A DNA stretch of 56,373 nucleotides. Origin: GCA-2709075 sp964492555 (GTDB lineage Bacteria > Pseudomonadota > Alphaproteobacteria > MPNO01 > UBA2964). A model generated the notes under the pieces. That model was not told where the DNA came from and searched no databases. It saw nothing but the letters and a program-made list of their open reading frames with translations. Position numbers and translations under genes: made by a program. The stretch lies in the NCBI GenBank assembly GCA_964492555.1, contig CAZBKQ010000012.1, forward strand, positions 1 through 56,373. Reading direction: 5' to 3'. This document shows, in pieces, positions 25,327-34,046 of the stretch (its first letter is position 1; each line of letters begins with the position of its first letter).

Positions 25327-26402
25327 GATGCCGTAGCCGCCAGGCTCACGTCTTTGCGGATGCGGTCGAGTATGCGGTCCGGCGCGGCGATCGGATCCGG
25401 CAGCACGGCGCGAGCGTGCGCCGCGATTTCCGTTCTTGTCTCGGCGGACATCGCCGTCTTGATCGCCTCGGGCAAATCCGGAAGCGTGCCGCAGGGGAGC
25501 GCGAGACCCGCATCGCAAACCGGGATCGTCTCAAGCGCTGTCATTTCGACATACCGGTCATGAATTCCCGGGATACCGCCAAGACATATCATTGCCACGA
25601 GCGGCTTCGGCGAACGGCGGTTGAGATGCGCCAGGTCGAACGCGCAGTTTGAAAAGAACGTGCCGGCGATATCGCATCCACACAGCCAGTCCTCGGTAGA
25701 AAGATCGGTTATGACGTCAACGGCGGACGGCACTGTTTCTTCTCTTGGATGGGGCCGGTAAAGCAGCCGGACATTATCGCTTGCCGATGCGGCGGCGTTG
25801 AAAAAGGCCTTTACCGCCCGGGCGCAGGGTACAGGGGGAAGATGCGGCTGTCCGAAAAACACCGCAAGGGTGGTATCGGCGCCCGCGCCGGCGCGGCCCC
25901 GCGCCGCATCGGATGCGGCGGCGATGTCGAATTTCTCATAGATGCGGTATTTCGGCGCGCCGACGATCTCAACCGATCTCGCGCCGCGGTCTCGCGTCAG
26001 GCAGGCCGCCGTTTCGTCGATCACCAGGTAACAATCGGCCTTCGGCCCCACTGCCGGGTTGATGTCGCCCCAGAAATCCTGAAGGACAAAAGCCGGGATA
26101 TCCCCGCCGCCCAATATCAGCGCTTCGTCGATACCCGCATCGGGTCCGGACGACCCTGCGAGAATCGCATCCGGCGCAATGCGGTCGATCAATTGCGCGC
26201 CTGCCACTGCAAGGTCGCCATTGATATCCGCCGCCTCACAGGCGATGCCGTTTTTTGAAAAGATTCCTTTTGCCGCGCCGGATGCGACGACGATTGGGTC
26301 GATGTCATCTCTCACGCGCGATTGCCGAATAACCGGAATCATATTGTGGGCCGCGCCGGGATCGCGCGCGGAAATCAGTAACTTAAGCGGGCGGCCGGTC
26401 AT
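25323..26402 (-). CDS. GT-B-like protein of unknown role
   Basis: A 359-residue protein with a two-domain GT-B or UDP-sugar epimerase look. The N-terminus (KLLISARDPGAAHNMIPVI) recalls LpxB and NeuC-like folds; VRLLYRPHPREETVPSA near residue 225 is an RPHP version of the KPHP donor motif; and the stretch CDIAGTFFSNCAFDLAHL is where donor-site serines normally sit. It overlaps HisH-A on one side and the NeuB-like gene on the other (both ATGA). It could be a glycosyltransferase or a sugar-nucleotide hydrolase filling the role of the PseG that I cannot find in this window. Neither is proven. Confidence 0.55.
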   Translation of the reverse strand: MTGRPLKLLISARDPGAAHNMIPVIRQSRVRDDIDPIVVASGAAKGIFSKNGIACEAADINGDLAVAGAQLIDRIAPDAILAGSSGPDAGIDEALILGGGDIPAFVLQDFWGDINPAVGPKADCYLVIDETAACLTRDRGARSVEIVGAPKYRIYEKFDIAAASDAARGRAGAGADTTLAVFFGQPHLPPVPCARAVKAFFNAAASASDNVRLLYRPHPREETVPSAVDVITDLSTEDWLCGCDIAGTFFSNCAFDLAHLNRRSPKPLVAMICLGGIPGIHDRYVEMTALETIPVCDAGLALPCGTLPDLPEAIKTAMSAETRTEIAAHARAVLPDPIAAPDRILDRIRKDVSLAATAS

Positions 26403-27037
26403 TGGCTCAGAAAGCGCTCAATCATCCGTAGACCGGCGGGACCGCTGCGCTCAGGGTGAAACTGACACCCCGTGATCGCGCCACTTCCGACGGCCGCTGC
26501 AATTGAGTGTCCGTCATAGTCATAGCTGGCGATGAGGTCGTCGTTGTTTTTCGGCTGAGCCGCGAAGCTGTGGACGAAATAAACCGGTGTGCCCGGTGCG
26601 GTCCCTTCCAGCGGGGTCTGATGCCAGCGATTAGCCTCCGGTTCCTGCAAGGCCGCCCAGGCGATATGCGGTACCTTATGGGGCGAACCATCGGCGCTGG
26701 TCCCGGGGATCGCTCTAACCTTGCCGGGCAGAATGCCAAGCCCGCGATGGACACCGAATTCCGCGCTTTCCTCCATCAGCATCTGCATGCCCAGACAGAT
26801 CGCCAGAAGCGGGCGGCCGGTATCGGCAAAGCGCCTCACCGCATCGGCGAGACCCGTCTCAATCAGCGTCCGCATGCCGTCGCCGAACGCGCCGACGCCG
26901 GGCAGTACGGCGCGCTCGGCGGCTTCCAGCACGCGCGGGTCATCCGAAAATACCGCCTCGCCGCCGCATTGTTCGATAGCGCGCGCGATGCTGAACAGAT
27001 TGCCGACGCCGTAATCGATGACCGTAATCTTGCTCAC
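26399..27037 (-). CDS. hisH: HisH-like glutamine amidotransferase, module A
   Basis: A 212-residue class I glutaminase. The catalytic triad is complete: Cys81 in AICLGMQMLMEES, and His194 with Glu196 in CQFHPERSG. GVGAFGDGM forms the oxyanion region. It should split glutamine and pass ammonia to the HisF-like partner encoded directly before it in the transcript; the two genes overlap (GTGA start at 27037). In Pseudomonas wbp and Campylobacter flagellar glycan loci such pairs serve an N-acetyl sugar amidotransferase. Here the closest amidotransferase without an adjacent pair is at 20068-21366. Confidence 0.9.
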   Translation of the reverse strand: MSKITVIDYGVGNLFSIARAIEQCGGEAVFSDDPRVLEAAERAVLPGVGAFGDGMRTLIETGLADAVRRFADTGRPLLAICLGMQMLMEESAEFGVHRGLGILPGKVRAIPGTSADGSPHKVPHIAWAALQEPEANRWHQTPLEGTAPGTPVYFVHSFAAQPKNNDDLIASYDYDGHSIAAAVGSGAITGCQFHPERSGPAGLRMIERFLSQ

Positions 27038-27807
27038 GCGGAGACACTCCGCATGCTGACACCGTGTTGCGCGGCTGTCTCGCGCAATGCCGATGGGGAC
27101 AGCCGTTCGTAATGCAGGACATCTGCCATCGCGACGGCATCGGCATGCCCACCTTTTATGATGGAGATCATATGTTCGGGCGCCCCCATGCCGCCGCTGG
27201 CGATGACCGGAACAGGCACTGCATCGGCGATTTCACGCACCAGATCGACATCGAAGCCTTTGCGCGTGCCCTCCTGATCTATCGATGTCACCAGTATTTC
27301 GCCCGCGCCCTTTTTGGCGGCTTCAACGGCCCATTGCACCGCGTTGCGCTTGGTGTGTTCCCGCCCGTTATCGGTCAACGCTTCCCATCCCGCGCCGCCG
27401 GGATTGCGCTTGGCCTCTATGGAGATGACCACGCATTGCGACCCGAACCGCTGGGCCAGCCTGCTGATCAGGTCGGGGTCATTGATCGCTGCGGTATTGA
27501 CCGCGACCTTGTCGGCGCCCGCGCGGAGCAGCCGGTTGGCGTCCTCGATGGAGCGAATGCCGCCGCCGACGCAGATCGGTATAAAGACATCGCGCGCGGT
27601 CGTGGAGACGATTTCCTCCAGATTATTGCGCCCGTAAAGGCTCGCGACGATATCCATATAGAGAAGCTCGTCGATGCCTTCTTCATAATAGCGTCTGGCA
27701 TATTCGGCGGGAGAACCGACAACCCGCAGCCCCTCCAGATGCACGCCCTTGATCAGATTCGGCGCCTTGATGTCGAGGCGCGCGATCAAGCGGATATTTG
27801 CGCCCAT
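27034..27807 (-). CDS. hisF: HisF-like ammonia-handling subunit, module A
   Basis: A 257-residue (beta-alpha)8 barrel close to imidazole glycerol phosphate synthase cyclase. Phosphate-binding glycines are present (PICVGGGIRS, IASGGMGAPEH). In true HisF two aspartates are catalytic. The first is kept (Asp12 in IARLDIK) but the second is replaced by Glu131 in VISIEAKR. This suggests relaxed or lost cyclase chemistry while the barrel still binds HisH and an ammonia channel. No other histidine gene is present. It starts at an ATG overlapping the CMP-sugar synthetase stop by one base and overlaps HisH at its end. Confidence 0.88.
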   Translation of the reverse strand: MGANIRLIARLDIKAPNLIKGVHLEGLRVVGSPAEYARRYYEEGIDELLYMDIVASLYGRNNLEEIVSTTARDVFIPICVGGGIRSIEDANRLLRAGADKVAVNTAAINDPDLISRLAQRFGSQCVVISIEAKRNPGGAGWEALTDNGREHTKRNAVQWAVEAAKKGAGEILVTSIDQEGTRKGFDVDLVREIADAVPVPVIASGGMGAPEHMISIIKGGHADAVAMADVLHYERLSPSALRETAAQHGVSMRSVSA

Positions 27808-28502
27808 CAGGCCGTGGCTCTCGCTCTCTCGATGATCGCGGCGGCAATCGCGAGGTCGAGTTCCGTGTCGATATCGACCGACCGTTCGCGCGGCATTTCA
27901 TAGGCGGCGGTGTCTTCCGAATAAAAGGTGCCGGTTTCCAGCAGCCAGTCCGTTTTGGCGGCATAGACGGCGCCGTTCGGCGCGAACGCCACCTGGGCAT
28001 CCTGCCGCCGGTCCGTATGCTCTCCCTCGACCAGCCGGTCAAGCCTGCCGTGTTCATTCACCCGCATAAGCCATTCCACGGGCTTTTCCAGCGCGGTCAC
28101 GGAGAGGCAGCTTGGTGCGCCCGACGCGATCAGGCGGTCGAGGCAGCCATCGACGTCCTCCGCCGATCTGAGTGGCGAGGTGGCCTGGAGCAGAACGACA
28201 TAATCATATCCGGGAAGCTTTTTTACGGCATCGATCACCACATCGGTGCCGCCGGCGAAATCGTCCGCCAGGGCCGGGTCGCGGACAAAGGGAACCTCAC
28301 AGCCATATTCCTTGGCCGCGTCGATAATCGCCCTATCGTCCGAGGATAAAACCAGCCGGTCGATATAGCGGGATCCCTTGCCGGCCTCGACCGACCAGGC
28401 AATCATCGGCTTGCCACCCAGATCGGCGACGTTCTTGCCCGGCAGCCCCTTGGACCCGCCGCGCGCGATGATCACGCCCAGAACTTTCTTGCTGCCGATC
28501 AC
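27807..28502 (-). CDS. CMP-nonulosonate cytidylyltransferase (NeuA/LegF type)
   Basis: A 231-residue CMP-sugar synthetase with the canonical loop IIARGGSKGLPGKNVADLGG, then GKPMIAWSV, VLSSDDRAIIDAA and VVLLQATSPLRSAEDVDGCL, and a C-terminal SVDIDTELDLAIAAAI. These match LegF/NeuA enzymes that join CTP to a nonulosonic acid. It starts with GTG overlapping the PtmE-like stop (GTGA). The upstream genes are PtmE-like and LegB-like, as in Campylobacter legionaminic acid loci, so CMP-legionaminic acid is the likely product. Confidence 0.92.
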   Translation of the reverse strand: MIGSKKVLGVIIARGGSKGLPGKNVADLGGKPMIAWSVEAGKGSRYIDRLVLSSDDRAIIDAAKEYGCEVPFVRDPALADDFAGGTDVVIDAVKKLPGYDYVVLLQATSPLRSAEDVDGCLDRLIASGAPSCLSVTALEKPVEWLMRVNEHGRLDRLVEGEHTDRRQDAQVAFAPNGAVYAAKTDWLLETGTFYSEDTAAYEMPRERSVDIDTELDLAIAAAIIERARATA

Positions 28503-29557
28503 CCGAACTCACCTTCGAATTCGTCATTGGCGCGGTGGTAATCCTCCATCCGCCCGACATCGATCCAGTATTCCCGGATCGGAAAGGCGGAGGTTTTTTT
28601 GTCCGCGGCGATCAGCCGGGTAAACAAATCGGGCATATCCAGCCGCTGGCCCGGCTCGACATGGTCGAGCGCTGCGGGATCGAACGCGTATATTCCGGCA
28701 TTGACGAAAATCTGCTGTACGGGTTTTTCTTCGATCGCCGAAATCCTGTCCCCGTCAGTCGTCACCACCCCATAGGGAATTTCAAACTCGTAATCGCGCA
28801 CCGCCATCGTCGCCATGCTGCCCGATTCGCCATGAAATTCCAGAAACTGGTCCAGATTTATCTTGGTCAAGAGATCGGCATTCATAACGACAAAGGGGTG
28901 GGTCGGTCGTTCTGGCAACAGCCCCAGCGCGCCGCCGGTGCCGAGGGGTTCCGGCTCATGCAGATAGCGGAAATCCGCTGCCCAGCTTTCTCCATTGCCG
29001 AAATGCGCCTTGACCATCTCCGCCTTGTAGCGGACGGAAAAATAAATCTTGCGAAAGCCTTGCTCGACCAACCGGTCCACGATGGTTTCAAGAAGTGGCC
29101 TTTCACCCACAGCCAGAAGGGGCTTTGGTGCGTTTTCCGTCAAAGGGTGCAGCCTCTTGCCGAGCCCGCCAGCCATCAAAACAACCCAGTTATCGGCATC
29201 AATGCCGGTTTTCCGCCCTTCAACGATATGCAGCCCGACCAGCCGGCCGCTGTCGTCGACGACCGGAATTTTGTGAATCTCGCGCCGTCGCGCGGTGCGC
29301 TCGCTTTCCTCCCGTGATCCGGACGCCGGCATGGTGACGGGCCGCCGGTACATAAATTCCGTTACCGGCGTGTCCATGCCATTCCCGGCCAGCAGCGCGC
29401 GCCGCACATCGCCATCGGTGACGGTGCCGACCAGCCGGTTCGCCTCGTCAGTCACCAGCGCAATCTTGTGCTTGCTGTGATCGATAGTGCTGATCGCATC
29501 GCGCAGACAGGCTGTGTGCTTCAGAACGCTGTCTGTAAATTCGGAAGTCGTCGCCAT
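28499..29557 (-). CDS. CBS-domain nucleotidyltransferase (PtmE-like)
   Basis: About 352 residues from the ATG at 29557. Two CBS repeats occupy roughly residues 10-115 (TVTDGDVRRALLAGNGMD, RREIHKIPVVDDSGRLVG), followed by a pyrophosphorylase domain with MAGGLGKRLHPLTENAPKP and FVVMNADLLTKI. In Campylobacter PtmE this architecture makes GDP-N-acetylglucosamine for the GDP route to legionaminic acid. The next gene in the transcript is CMP-Leg synthetase-like and the preceding one is LegB-like, which supports that role. The CBS domains may bind a nucleotide regulator. Confidence 0.9.
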   Translation of the reverse strand: MATTSEFTDSVLKHTACLRDAISTIDHSKHKIALVTDEANRLVGTVTDGDVRRALLAGNGMDTPVTEFMYRRPVTMPASGSREESERTARRREIHKIPVVDDSGRLVGLHIVEGRKTGIDADNWVVLMAGGLGKRLHPLTENAPKPLLAVGERPLLETIVDRLVEQGFRKIYFSVRYKAEMVKAHFGNGESWAADFRYLHEPEPLGTGGALGLLPERPTHPFVVMNADLLTKINLDQFLEFHGESGSMATMAVRDYEFEIPYGVVTTDGDRISAIEEKPVQQIFVNAGIYAFDPAALDHVEPGQRLDMPDLFTRLIAADKKTSAFPIREYWIDVGRMEDYHRANDEFEGEFG

Positions 29558-29558
29558 A

Positions 29559-30557
29559 TCAGACCTGATATTCGTCGGGCCGGTAGGCCGCCAGATTTTC
29601 GGGACGGGACAACCAGTCGATGGTTCTGGACAAACCGTCACGGAGCCCGTCCGGCCCCGCGCAGAGCGCCCGCCAGCCGGTCAGTTCCGTCATCCGGGAC
29701 GGATTGCCCAACAGTCTTTCCACTTCGCTTGCCTTGGGGCGGATACGCGCGTCGTCCGCCGTAATCTCGATTTCCACCCCCATGATATCGGCGATCATCG
29801 CCGCCAGGTCGCCGATGGATATTTCATATCCCGTCGCCAGATTGACTGTTTCACCGACCGTGTTTCGGGCGCTTGCGGCGGCCACCATGCCGCGGGCCGT
29901 GTCCTCGACATAGTTGAAGTCGCGGGTCGGATGCAGCGAACCGAGCTTCAGGCTTTTTGCCCCACTCGCGATCTGGGAAATTATGGTGGGGATGACGGCG
30001 CGGGCGCTTTGGCGCGGCCCGAACGTATTGAACGGCCGGACGACCGTGACCGGCAGCTCGAACGATCGATGGAATGACAGGGCGAGCTGATCCGACGCCA
30101 CCTTGGTCGCGGCATAGGGGCTCTGCGCGTTCAGCGGATGGTCTTCGGAAATCGGCACCGTCTGCGCGGTCCCGTAAACCTCGCTGGTCGACGTCTGCAT
30201 AAAACGTTGGATATCTTCATCGCGGGCGGCCTGCAGCAGGTTCAGCGTGCCCCGGATGTTGGTATCGACATATGAATCGGCGGCCTGATAGGAATAGGGA
30301 ATGCCGATCAGCGCCGCCAGGTGATAGACGATATCGGCGCCCCTGACCGCCGTGGCAGCCGATTGGGGGTCGCGAATATCACCGATATGGATGTCCAGTT
30401 CGTCGCGGCATTCCGGGTCGATCCGGTCGATCCATCCGCGCCGGCCTTCGGAATTATAGAGAACGAACGCGCGCACATCGTGTCCTTCGCGCACCAGAAG
30501 TTCGCTCAGGTGCGAGCCGATAAAGCCGTCGGCGCCGGTTACAAGAACTTTGGTCAT
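29559..30557 (-). CDS. legB: GDP-GlcNAc 4,6-dehydratase-like (LegB)
   Basis: A 332-residue extended SDR. KVLVTGADGFIGSHLSELL, FVLYNSEGRRGWIDR and AALIGIPYSYQAADSYVDTN are close to LegB proteins of legionaminic acid clusters. The catalytic part is TSEVYG and YAATKVASDQ, and RPFNTFGPRQSARAVIPTII is also family-typical. It would turn GDP- (or UDP-) GlcNAc into the 4-keto-6-deoxy sugar, to be aminated by the PglE-like enzyme at 18941. It overlaps the upstream gene (ATGA), and PtmE-like follows after a 1-base gap. Confidence 0.92.
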   Translation of the reverse strand: MTKVLVTGADGFIGSHLSELLVREGHDVRAFVLYNSEGRRGWIDRIDPECRDELDIHIGDIRDPQSAATAVRGADIVYHLAALIGIPYSYQAADSYVDTNIRGTLNLLQAARDEDIQRFMQTSTSEVYGTAQTVPISEDHPLNAQSPYAATKVASDQLALSFHRSFELPVTVVRPFNTFGPRQSARAVIPTIISQIASGAKSLKLGSLHPTRDFNYVEDTARGMVAAASARNTVGETVNLATGYEISIGDLAAMIADIMGVEIEITADDARIRPKASEVERLLGNPSRMTELTGWRALCAGPDGLRDGLSRTIDWLSRPENLAAYRPDEYQV

Positions 30558-31951
30558 CCGGCGATCCTGAAAGCCGCAGTATCCGCACTGCCGCCCGGAT
30601 GGTTGTCCCGGGGCAGTGTGCCGCCCGCATCCGCCATTTCCTTTTCAATATTGTCGGCGATGTCCTTTACATAAGGCGGCGCGCGATGCAGCAACGGGTT
30701 AAAGAAGGTATCGGTCATGCCGGAAAGGCTCTTGTCGGGGTCACGTCGTATGTTTCGAAAGTAATAGAGATCCGCTGTGAGCTTTGGCGCCCTTACCCCG
30801 CGTTGGCGTCGGTCCGCTGTCCGTCCGGTTCGCAGGCAATCGTCGATACCTGTTGCGATAATGCCAATCGCCGATCGCTTGAACGGCCAACTGTATCCTT
30901 TTGCCAGGAATGCCTCGGCCGCGTCGTTTCGGCCTAGCTCCGGCGGGTTGGCGATACAGTTCTTGATGCCCGCCAATAGCTGATCATAGCTGGTCGGCAA
31001 CGTGTCCTCGCCATAACAATCCAGAAGCATGGGTTCGTTGCTCTCCGAAAGATGACCGGTCTGGATGGTTTCCGCCGCGCCCGTCAACGCATCGACATTA
31101 AATGCCGGCGTTTTCGCCATATAAATTTCTGACAGGGTTGAAGAGTTGGGCGTGACAATGGCGTCCATGCCCAACGCCCAGTGATAAATCGATTCGCTGT
31201 GATCGGCTTCCATCCGGTCGCCATAGCGGCGCTTCAATGCCTGATAGATGGGCCCGGTCGTGGTTTCTTCGTGGTGACCCCGAAGACTGACGGAAAAATC
31301 CGTTTCCTCCATCAACCGGCGAATCACTTCGCCGTAACAGGCGAGCGTCATGTATTGCGATTCAAAATACTGAAACACCAGGTTCAAATCGCCGGGATCA
31401 TCGTGGGTTACGAGCTTTAGTCCCAGCGGCGTGCCGTCATACCGGTTCAAATGGGTAAAACGGCCTATAAATCCGATCCGGGCCGGTTCATTCTTTTTAC
31501 GCTGGTCATTACTGTAGCGGACAAGGTCCAGCCGCATGCCCCCCGCCACGCCGAGCTGATCCCGGGTTAAGGCGGTGTTTTCCAGCACCCAGTCATATTC
31601 GATGCGGTTCCAGAAAAAGATCTTGTCAATCAACGCCGCCTTTGCCGGGTCCTTGAACCGGTCATACCAGCGGCGGATATCAATCTCCGCGAAATTCATG
31701 CCTTCCTGCGGAAAGATGACCACGGCGGGGCCGTGATCCGGGCCGATCAACCCTCCCGTGATATAGCCGTCCACCGTGTCCGGATTGGTCAGGAAAACAA
31801 GGTCCGGCTTCCATGTCCGCACCAAAAAATTTGCGTTCATCGGGCTGGCATAGGCTACGGAATGACCACGGCGTTTCAACAGCTCGCCCAGCACATGCAT
31901 GGACGCGCTATCGCGTACACGATAAGCGACATAAATCAGAATGCGTTTCAA
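30554..31951 (-). CDS. Surface carbohydrate biosynthesis protein, GT-B-like
   Basis: A 465-residue protein starting at a TTG (31951) that is preceded by GGAG at 8 bases; no ATG fits. The N-terminus KRILIYVAYRVRDSASMHVL looks like the acceptor domain of a GT-B transferase. IFPQEGMNFAEID near residue 85, RIGFIGRFTHLN near 165 and ALGMDAIVTPNSSTLSEIYM near 280 resemble, from memory, a surface-carbohydrate family seen in Leptospira and other bacteria. The last 80 residues are less conserved-looking. It overlaps LegB (ATGA). A role as transferase of the legionaminic acid made by its neighbours is plausible but inferred. Confidence 0.62.
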   Translation of the reverse strand: MKRILIYVAYRVRDSASMHVLGELLKRRGHSVAYASPMNANFLVRTWKPDLVFLTNPDTVDGYITGGLIGPDHGPAVVIFPQEGMNFAEIDIRRWYDRFKDPAKAALIDKIFFWNRIEYDWVLENTALTRDQLGVAGGMRLDLVRYSNDQRKKNEPARIGFIGRFTHLNRYDGTPLGLKLVTHDDPGDLNLVFQYFESQYMTLACYGEVIRRLMEETDFSVSLRGHHEETTTGPIYQALKRRYGDRMEADHSESIYHWALGMDAIVTPNSSTLSEIYMAKTPAFNVDALTGAAETIQTGHLSESNEPMLLDCYGEDTLPTSYDQLLAGIKNCIANPPELGRNDAAEAFLAKGYSWPFKRSAIGIIATGIDDCLRTGRTADRRQRGVRAPKLTADLYYFRNIRRDPDKSLSGMTDTFFNPLLHRAPPYVKDIADNIEKEMADAGGTLPRDNHPGGSADTAAFRIAG

Positions 31952-31983
31952 CTTGGTTGCTCCGGCCTGTTCCGCGTTCCGTC

Positions 31984-32736
31984 TCAGGCGCCCAGCTTTT
32001 TGAAAAGTTCAGATATTTTCATATCGTCGGAATTGATCTTGCGGACCAGCTGCGCCGCGTTATCCGGCGCCACGCGATAGGCCAGCCGCAACAGATCCAT
32101 CCAGTTGACGTTATTGTTGCGCCGCACCTTTTCGATCTCGTCAATCAGCTTCAGCTTTTCCTCGATCGGGTCACCGAGGAGTCCGTCGAGCCGTCTGATT
32201 TCCGTCCCGATCTCCGCGTCCCATCCGGCAAATTCGGCGGGCAGGTCCTTGACCAGATGCTGCGAGCCCCGACCGCGTTGCGGCTTGAGAGCAAAATTGC
32301 CCGACAGAATGGATTGAATATTTTCCTCGAACAGGGATTCTATTTCCGCGATCAACCGCGCATGCGTCTCGGCGAAGGTGTTTTCTCCCCGGTCGAAATT
32401 GACCAGCCGCTGAAAGGCAACCGGCCCTGTATCCACGCCCTCATCGATCGCGTGAATGGTTACGCCGGCGGGCGTGCCTTCGAAAAAGGACCAGAAATTC
32501 GGATGCGCTCCGCGGTTAAACGGTAGATACCCGATATGAAGATTCAGGATCTCGCGTTTCGCGGTCTGCAAGGCATCCGGCTTCAAAATATGGCGGTATC
32601 CAAAGCTGAGCGCCAGATCGTATCCGCCAAAATCGGTGACCGGGTCTTCGGCATGGTCGACCGCGCAGCCATTGGCCGAAAGCAGGTCGATCAGCCGTGT
32701 CCGGTTTTCGTCATAACCCAGAAAAAGAACTTTCAT
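31984..32736 (-). CDS. Sugar N-formyltransferase-like protein
   Basis: A 250-residue protein from the ATG at 32736 (a GTG two codons upstream is possible). It has the formyl-THF transferase core: LNLHIGYLPFNRGAHPNFW supplies the conserved Asn and His, and IHAIDEGVDTGPV the Asp that complete the catalytic trio of Fmt/ArnA-type enzymes. It lacks the C-terminal tRNA-binding domain of Fmt and instead ends in about 70 charged residues (WDAEIGTEIRRLDGLLGD, EKLKLIDEIEKV). It probably formylates an amino sugar of the glycan. The amidotransferase of module B lies just before it in the transcript. Confidence 0.85.
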   Translation of the reverse strand: MKVLFLGYDENRTRLIDLLSANGCAVDHAEDPVTDFGGYDLALSFGYRHILKPDALQTAKREILNLHIGYLPFNRGAHPNFWSFFEGTPAGVTIHAIDEGVDTGPVAFQRLVNFDRGENTFAETHARLIAEIESLFEENIQSILSGNFALKPQRGRGSQHLVKDLPAEFAGWDAEIGTEIRRLDGLLGDPIEEKLKLIDEIEKVRRNNNVNWMDLLRLAYRVAPDNAAQLVRKINSDDMKISELFKKLGA

Positions 32737-32757
32737 CGTCACTGTCCGGATTTGTGA

Positions 32758-34023
32758 TCAGAGCAATACATATTGTGTCTGTTCGCCCGGCTTTTGCGCA
32801 TGCGGGCTGGTATTTTCGCCGGTCTGTATGAAGGGTCGGACATTTTCGGCCGGTGGCACCCGCACCGCGTCGACACCCTCATCTTCGACATGATTGGCGA
32901 TGCTGTCCTTTATGACCCAACTGCCGTCGTCTTTTTGTTCCCAGATACGCGGATCCCGCATGGGCGCGATCATTTCCAGAATTTCTTCTTCGGTCATGCC
33001 GGCGGCTTCAAGGAAAATATCCATATCAGACGGGCGGACGGAATCGTGCTTGGCGACCATCTCGATGCCCTGTTCGCGCGTCATGCGGCCATGGCGGATT
33101 TCGGTGGAGGCATCATCTGTCGCCCGCCCATATCCGAACTTCAGATATTTGAGATAATCGTGAAACCCGTTGGCGTGCACATCGTCCAGCTTGTCATAGA
33201 TGTTAAAGGTGCGTTCGCGTTCCTGCGCGGTTTCGAACCCCAGATTGTCGATGACGAATTCGGTCTGCGCCCGCGCGTTCCACCGGATGTAGTTTGACAG
33301 ATATATGCCGCGCACCCCCAGCGCCTCGATCTCCTCGTCATCCGGATAAAAGAACGGGGCGAGGTCATAGGCGGTCAGATCGCAGTCCGGTTCTTCCAGC
33401 AAATCTTCCGGCTCGAACCCGCGCATCGAATGTTCCTGGCGCTTTTTCTTTGTGAATTCGACAAAATCATCCTGGTTGTGCATGCCGATCAGTTCGGAAA
33501 ATCCTTCCTCGCCCCAGACGATCAGCGGCACTTTGAACATAACCGCCGCCTTGATCGGAAAGGTCATGATCCCCGCGTGATAATGCCAGGTCAGGTCGCC
33601 AACCTTCTTCAGCATGTATTTGGCGATCCGCTTTGCCGAACCGGGCGCGGTGGTGTAGCGGACCAGGTTGCAGTCCAGCCGGTCGATCAGGTTTGCGAGA
33701 TTGCGCAATCCCAGCGGCGTGTTGAAGGTATGGTTGTAGGAAACCAGCAACGGGTTCAGCCCGTATTTTTCCTTTACCAGCCATGTCTGGAAGGTGCTGT
33801 CCTTGCCGCCCGAAACCGGGATGATGCAGTCATAGGGGTTATTTGCCGCGCGCTGGCGGGCCGCATATTCCTGCAACAGCGCGACCAGTTCGTCCTCCCG
33901 TTCCTGCCAGTCGATATCCTTGCGGCTCTCGATCAGGCGGCAGCCGGAACAGACGCCTTCCTCATCAAAAACGATCCCCGGGCGGGCATTGGCCGGATAG
34001 CAACAGCGCTTGCAATATTCCAT
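32758..34023 (-). CDS. N-acetyl sugar amidotransferase (PseA/PtmG/WbpG family), module B
   Basis: A 421-residue ATP-dependent amidotransferase. N-terminal cysteines C4, C7, C25 and C28 form a zinc-ribbon-like motif, and the PP-loop SGGKDS is at about residues 71-76. YLKFGYGRATDDASTEIRHG and MTREQGIEMVAKHD are family motifs in the C-terminal half. HisF-B and HisH-B are encoded immediately upstream in the same transcript, giving a complete acetamidino module in the order HisH, HisF, amidotransferase. About 40 residues at the C-terminus extend past the usual end and are rich in Pro, Gln and Glu. The acceptor sugar is unknown. Confidence 0.92.
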   Translation of the reverse strand: MEYCKRCCYPANARPGIVFDEEGVCSGCRLIESRKDIDWQEREDELVALLQEYAARQRAANNPYDCIIPVSGGKDSTFQTWLVKEKYGLNPLLVSYNHTFNTPLGLRNLANLIDRLDCNLVRYTTAPGSAKRIAKYMLKKVGDLTWHYHAGIMTFPIKAAVMFKVPLIVWGEEGFSELIGMHNQDDFVEFTKKKRQEHSMRGFEPEDLLEEPDCDLTAYDLAPFFYPDDEEIEALGVRGIYLSNYIRWNARAQTEFVIDNLGFETAQERERTFNIYDKLDDVHANGFHDYLKYLKFGYGRATDDASTEIRHGRMTREQGIEMVAKHDSVRPSDMDIFLEAAGMTEEEILEMIAPMRDPRIWEQKDDGSWVIKDSIANHVEDEGVDAVRVPPAENVRPFIQTGENTSPHAQKPGEQTQYVLL

Positions 34024-34046
34024 ATCTTGGTTCGGTCCTCTTTCTC

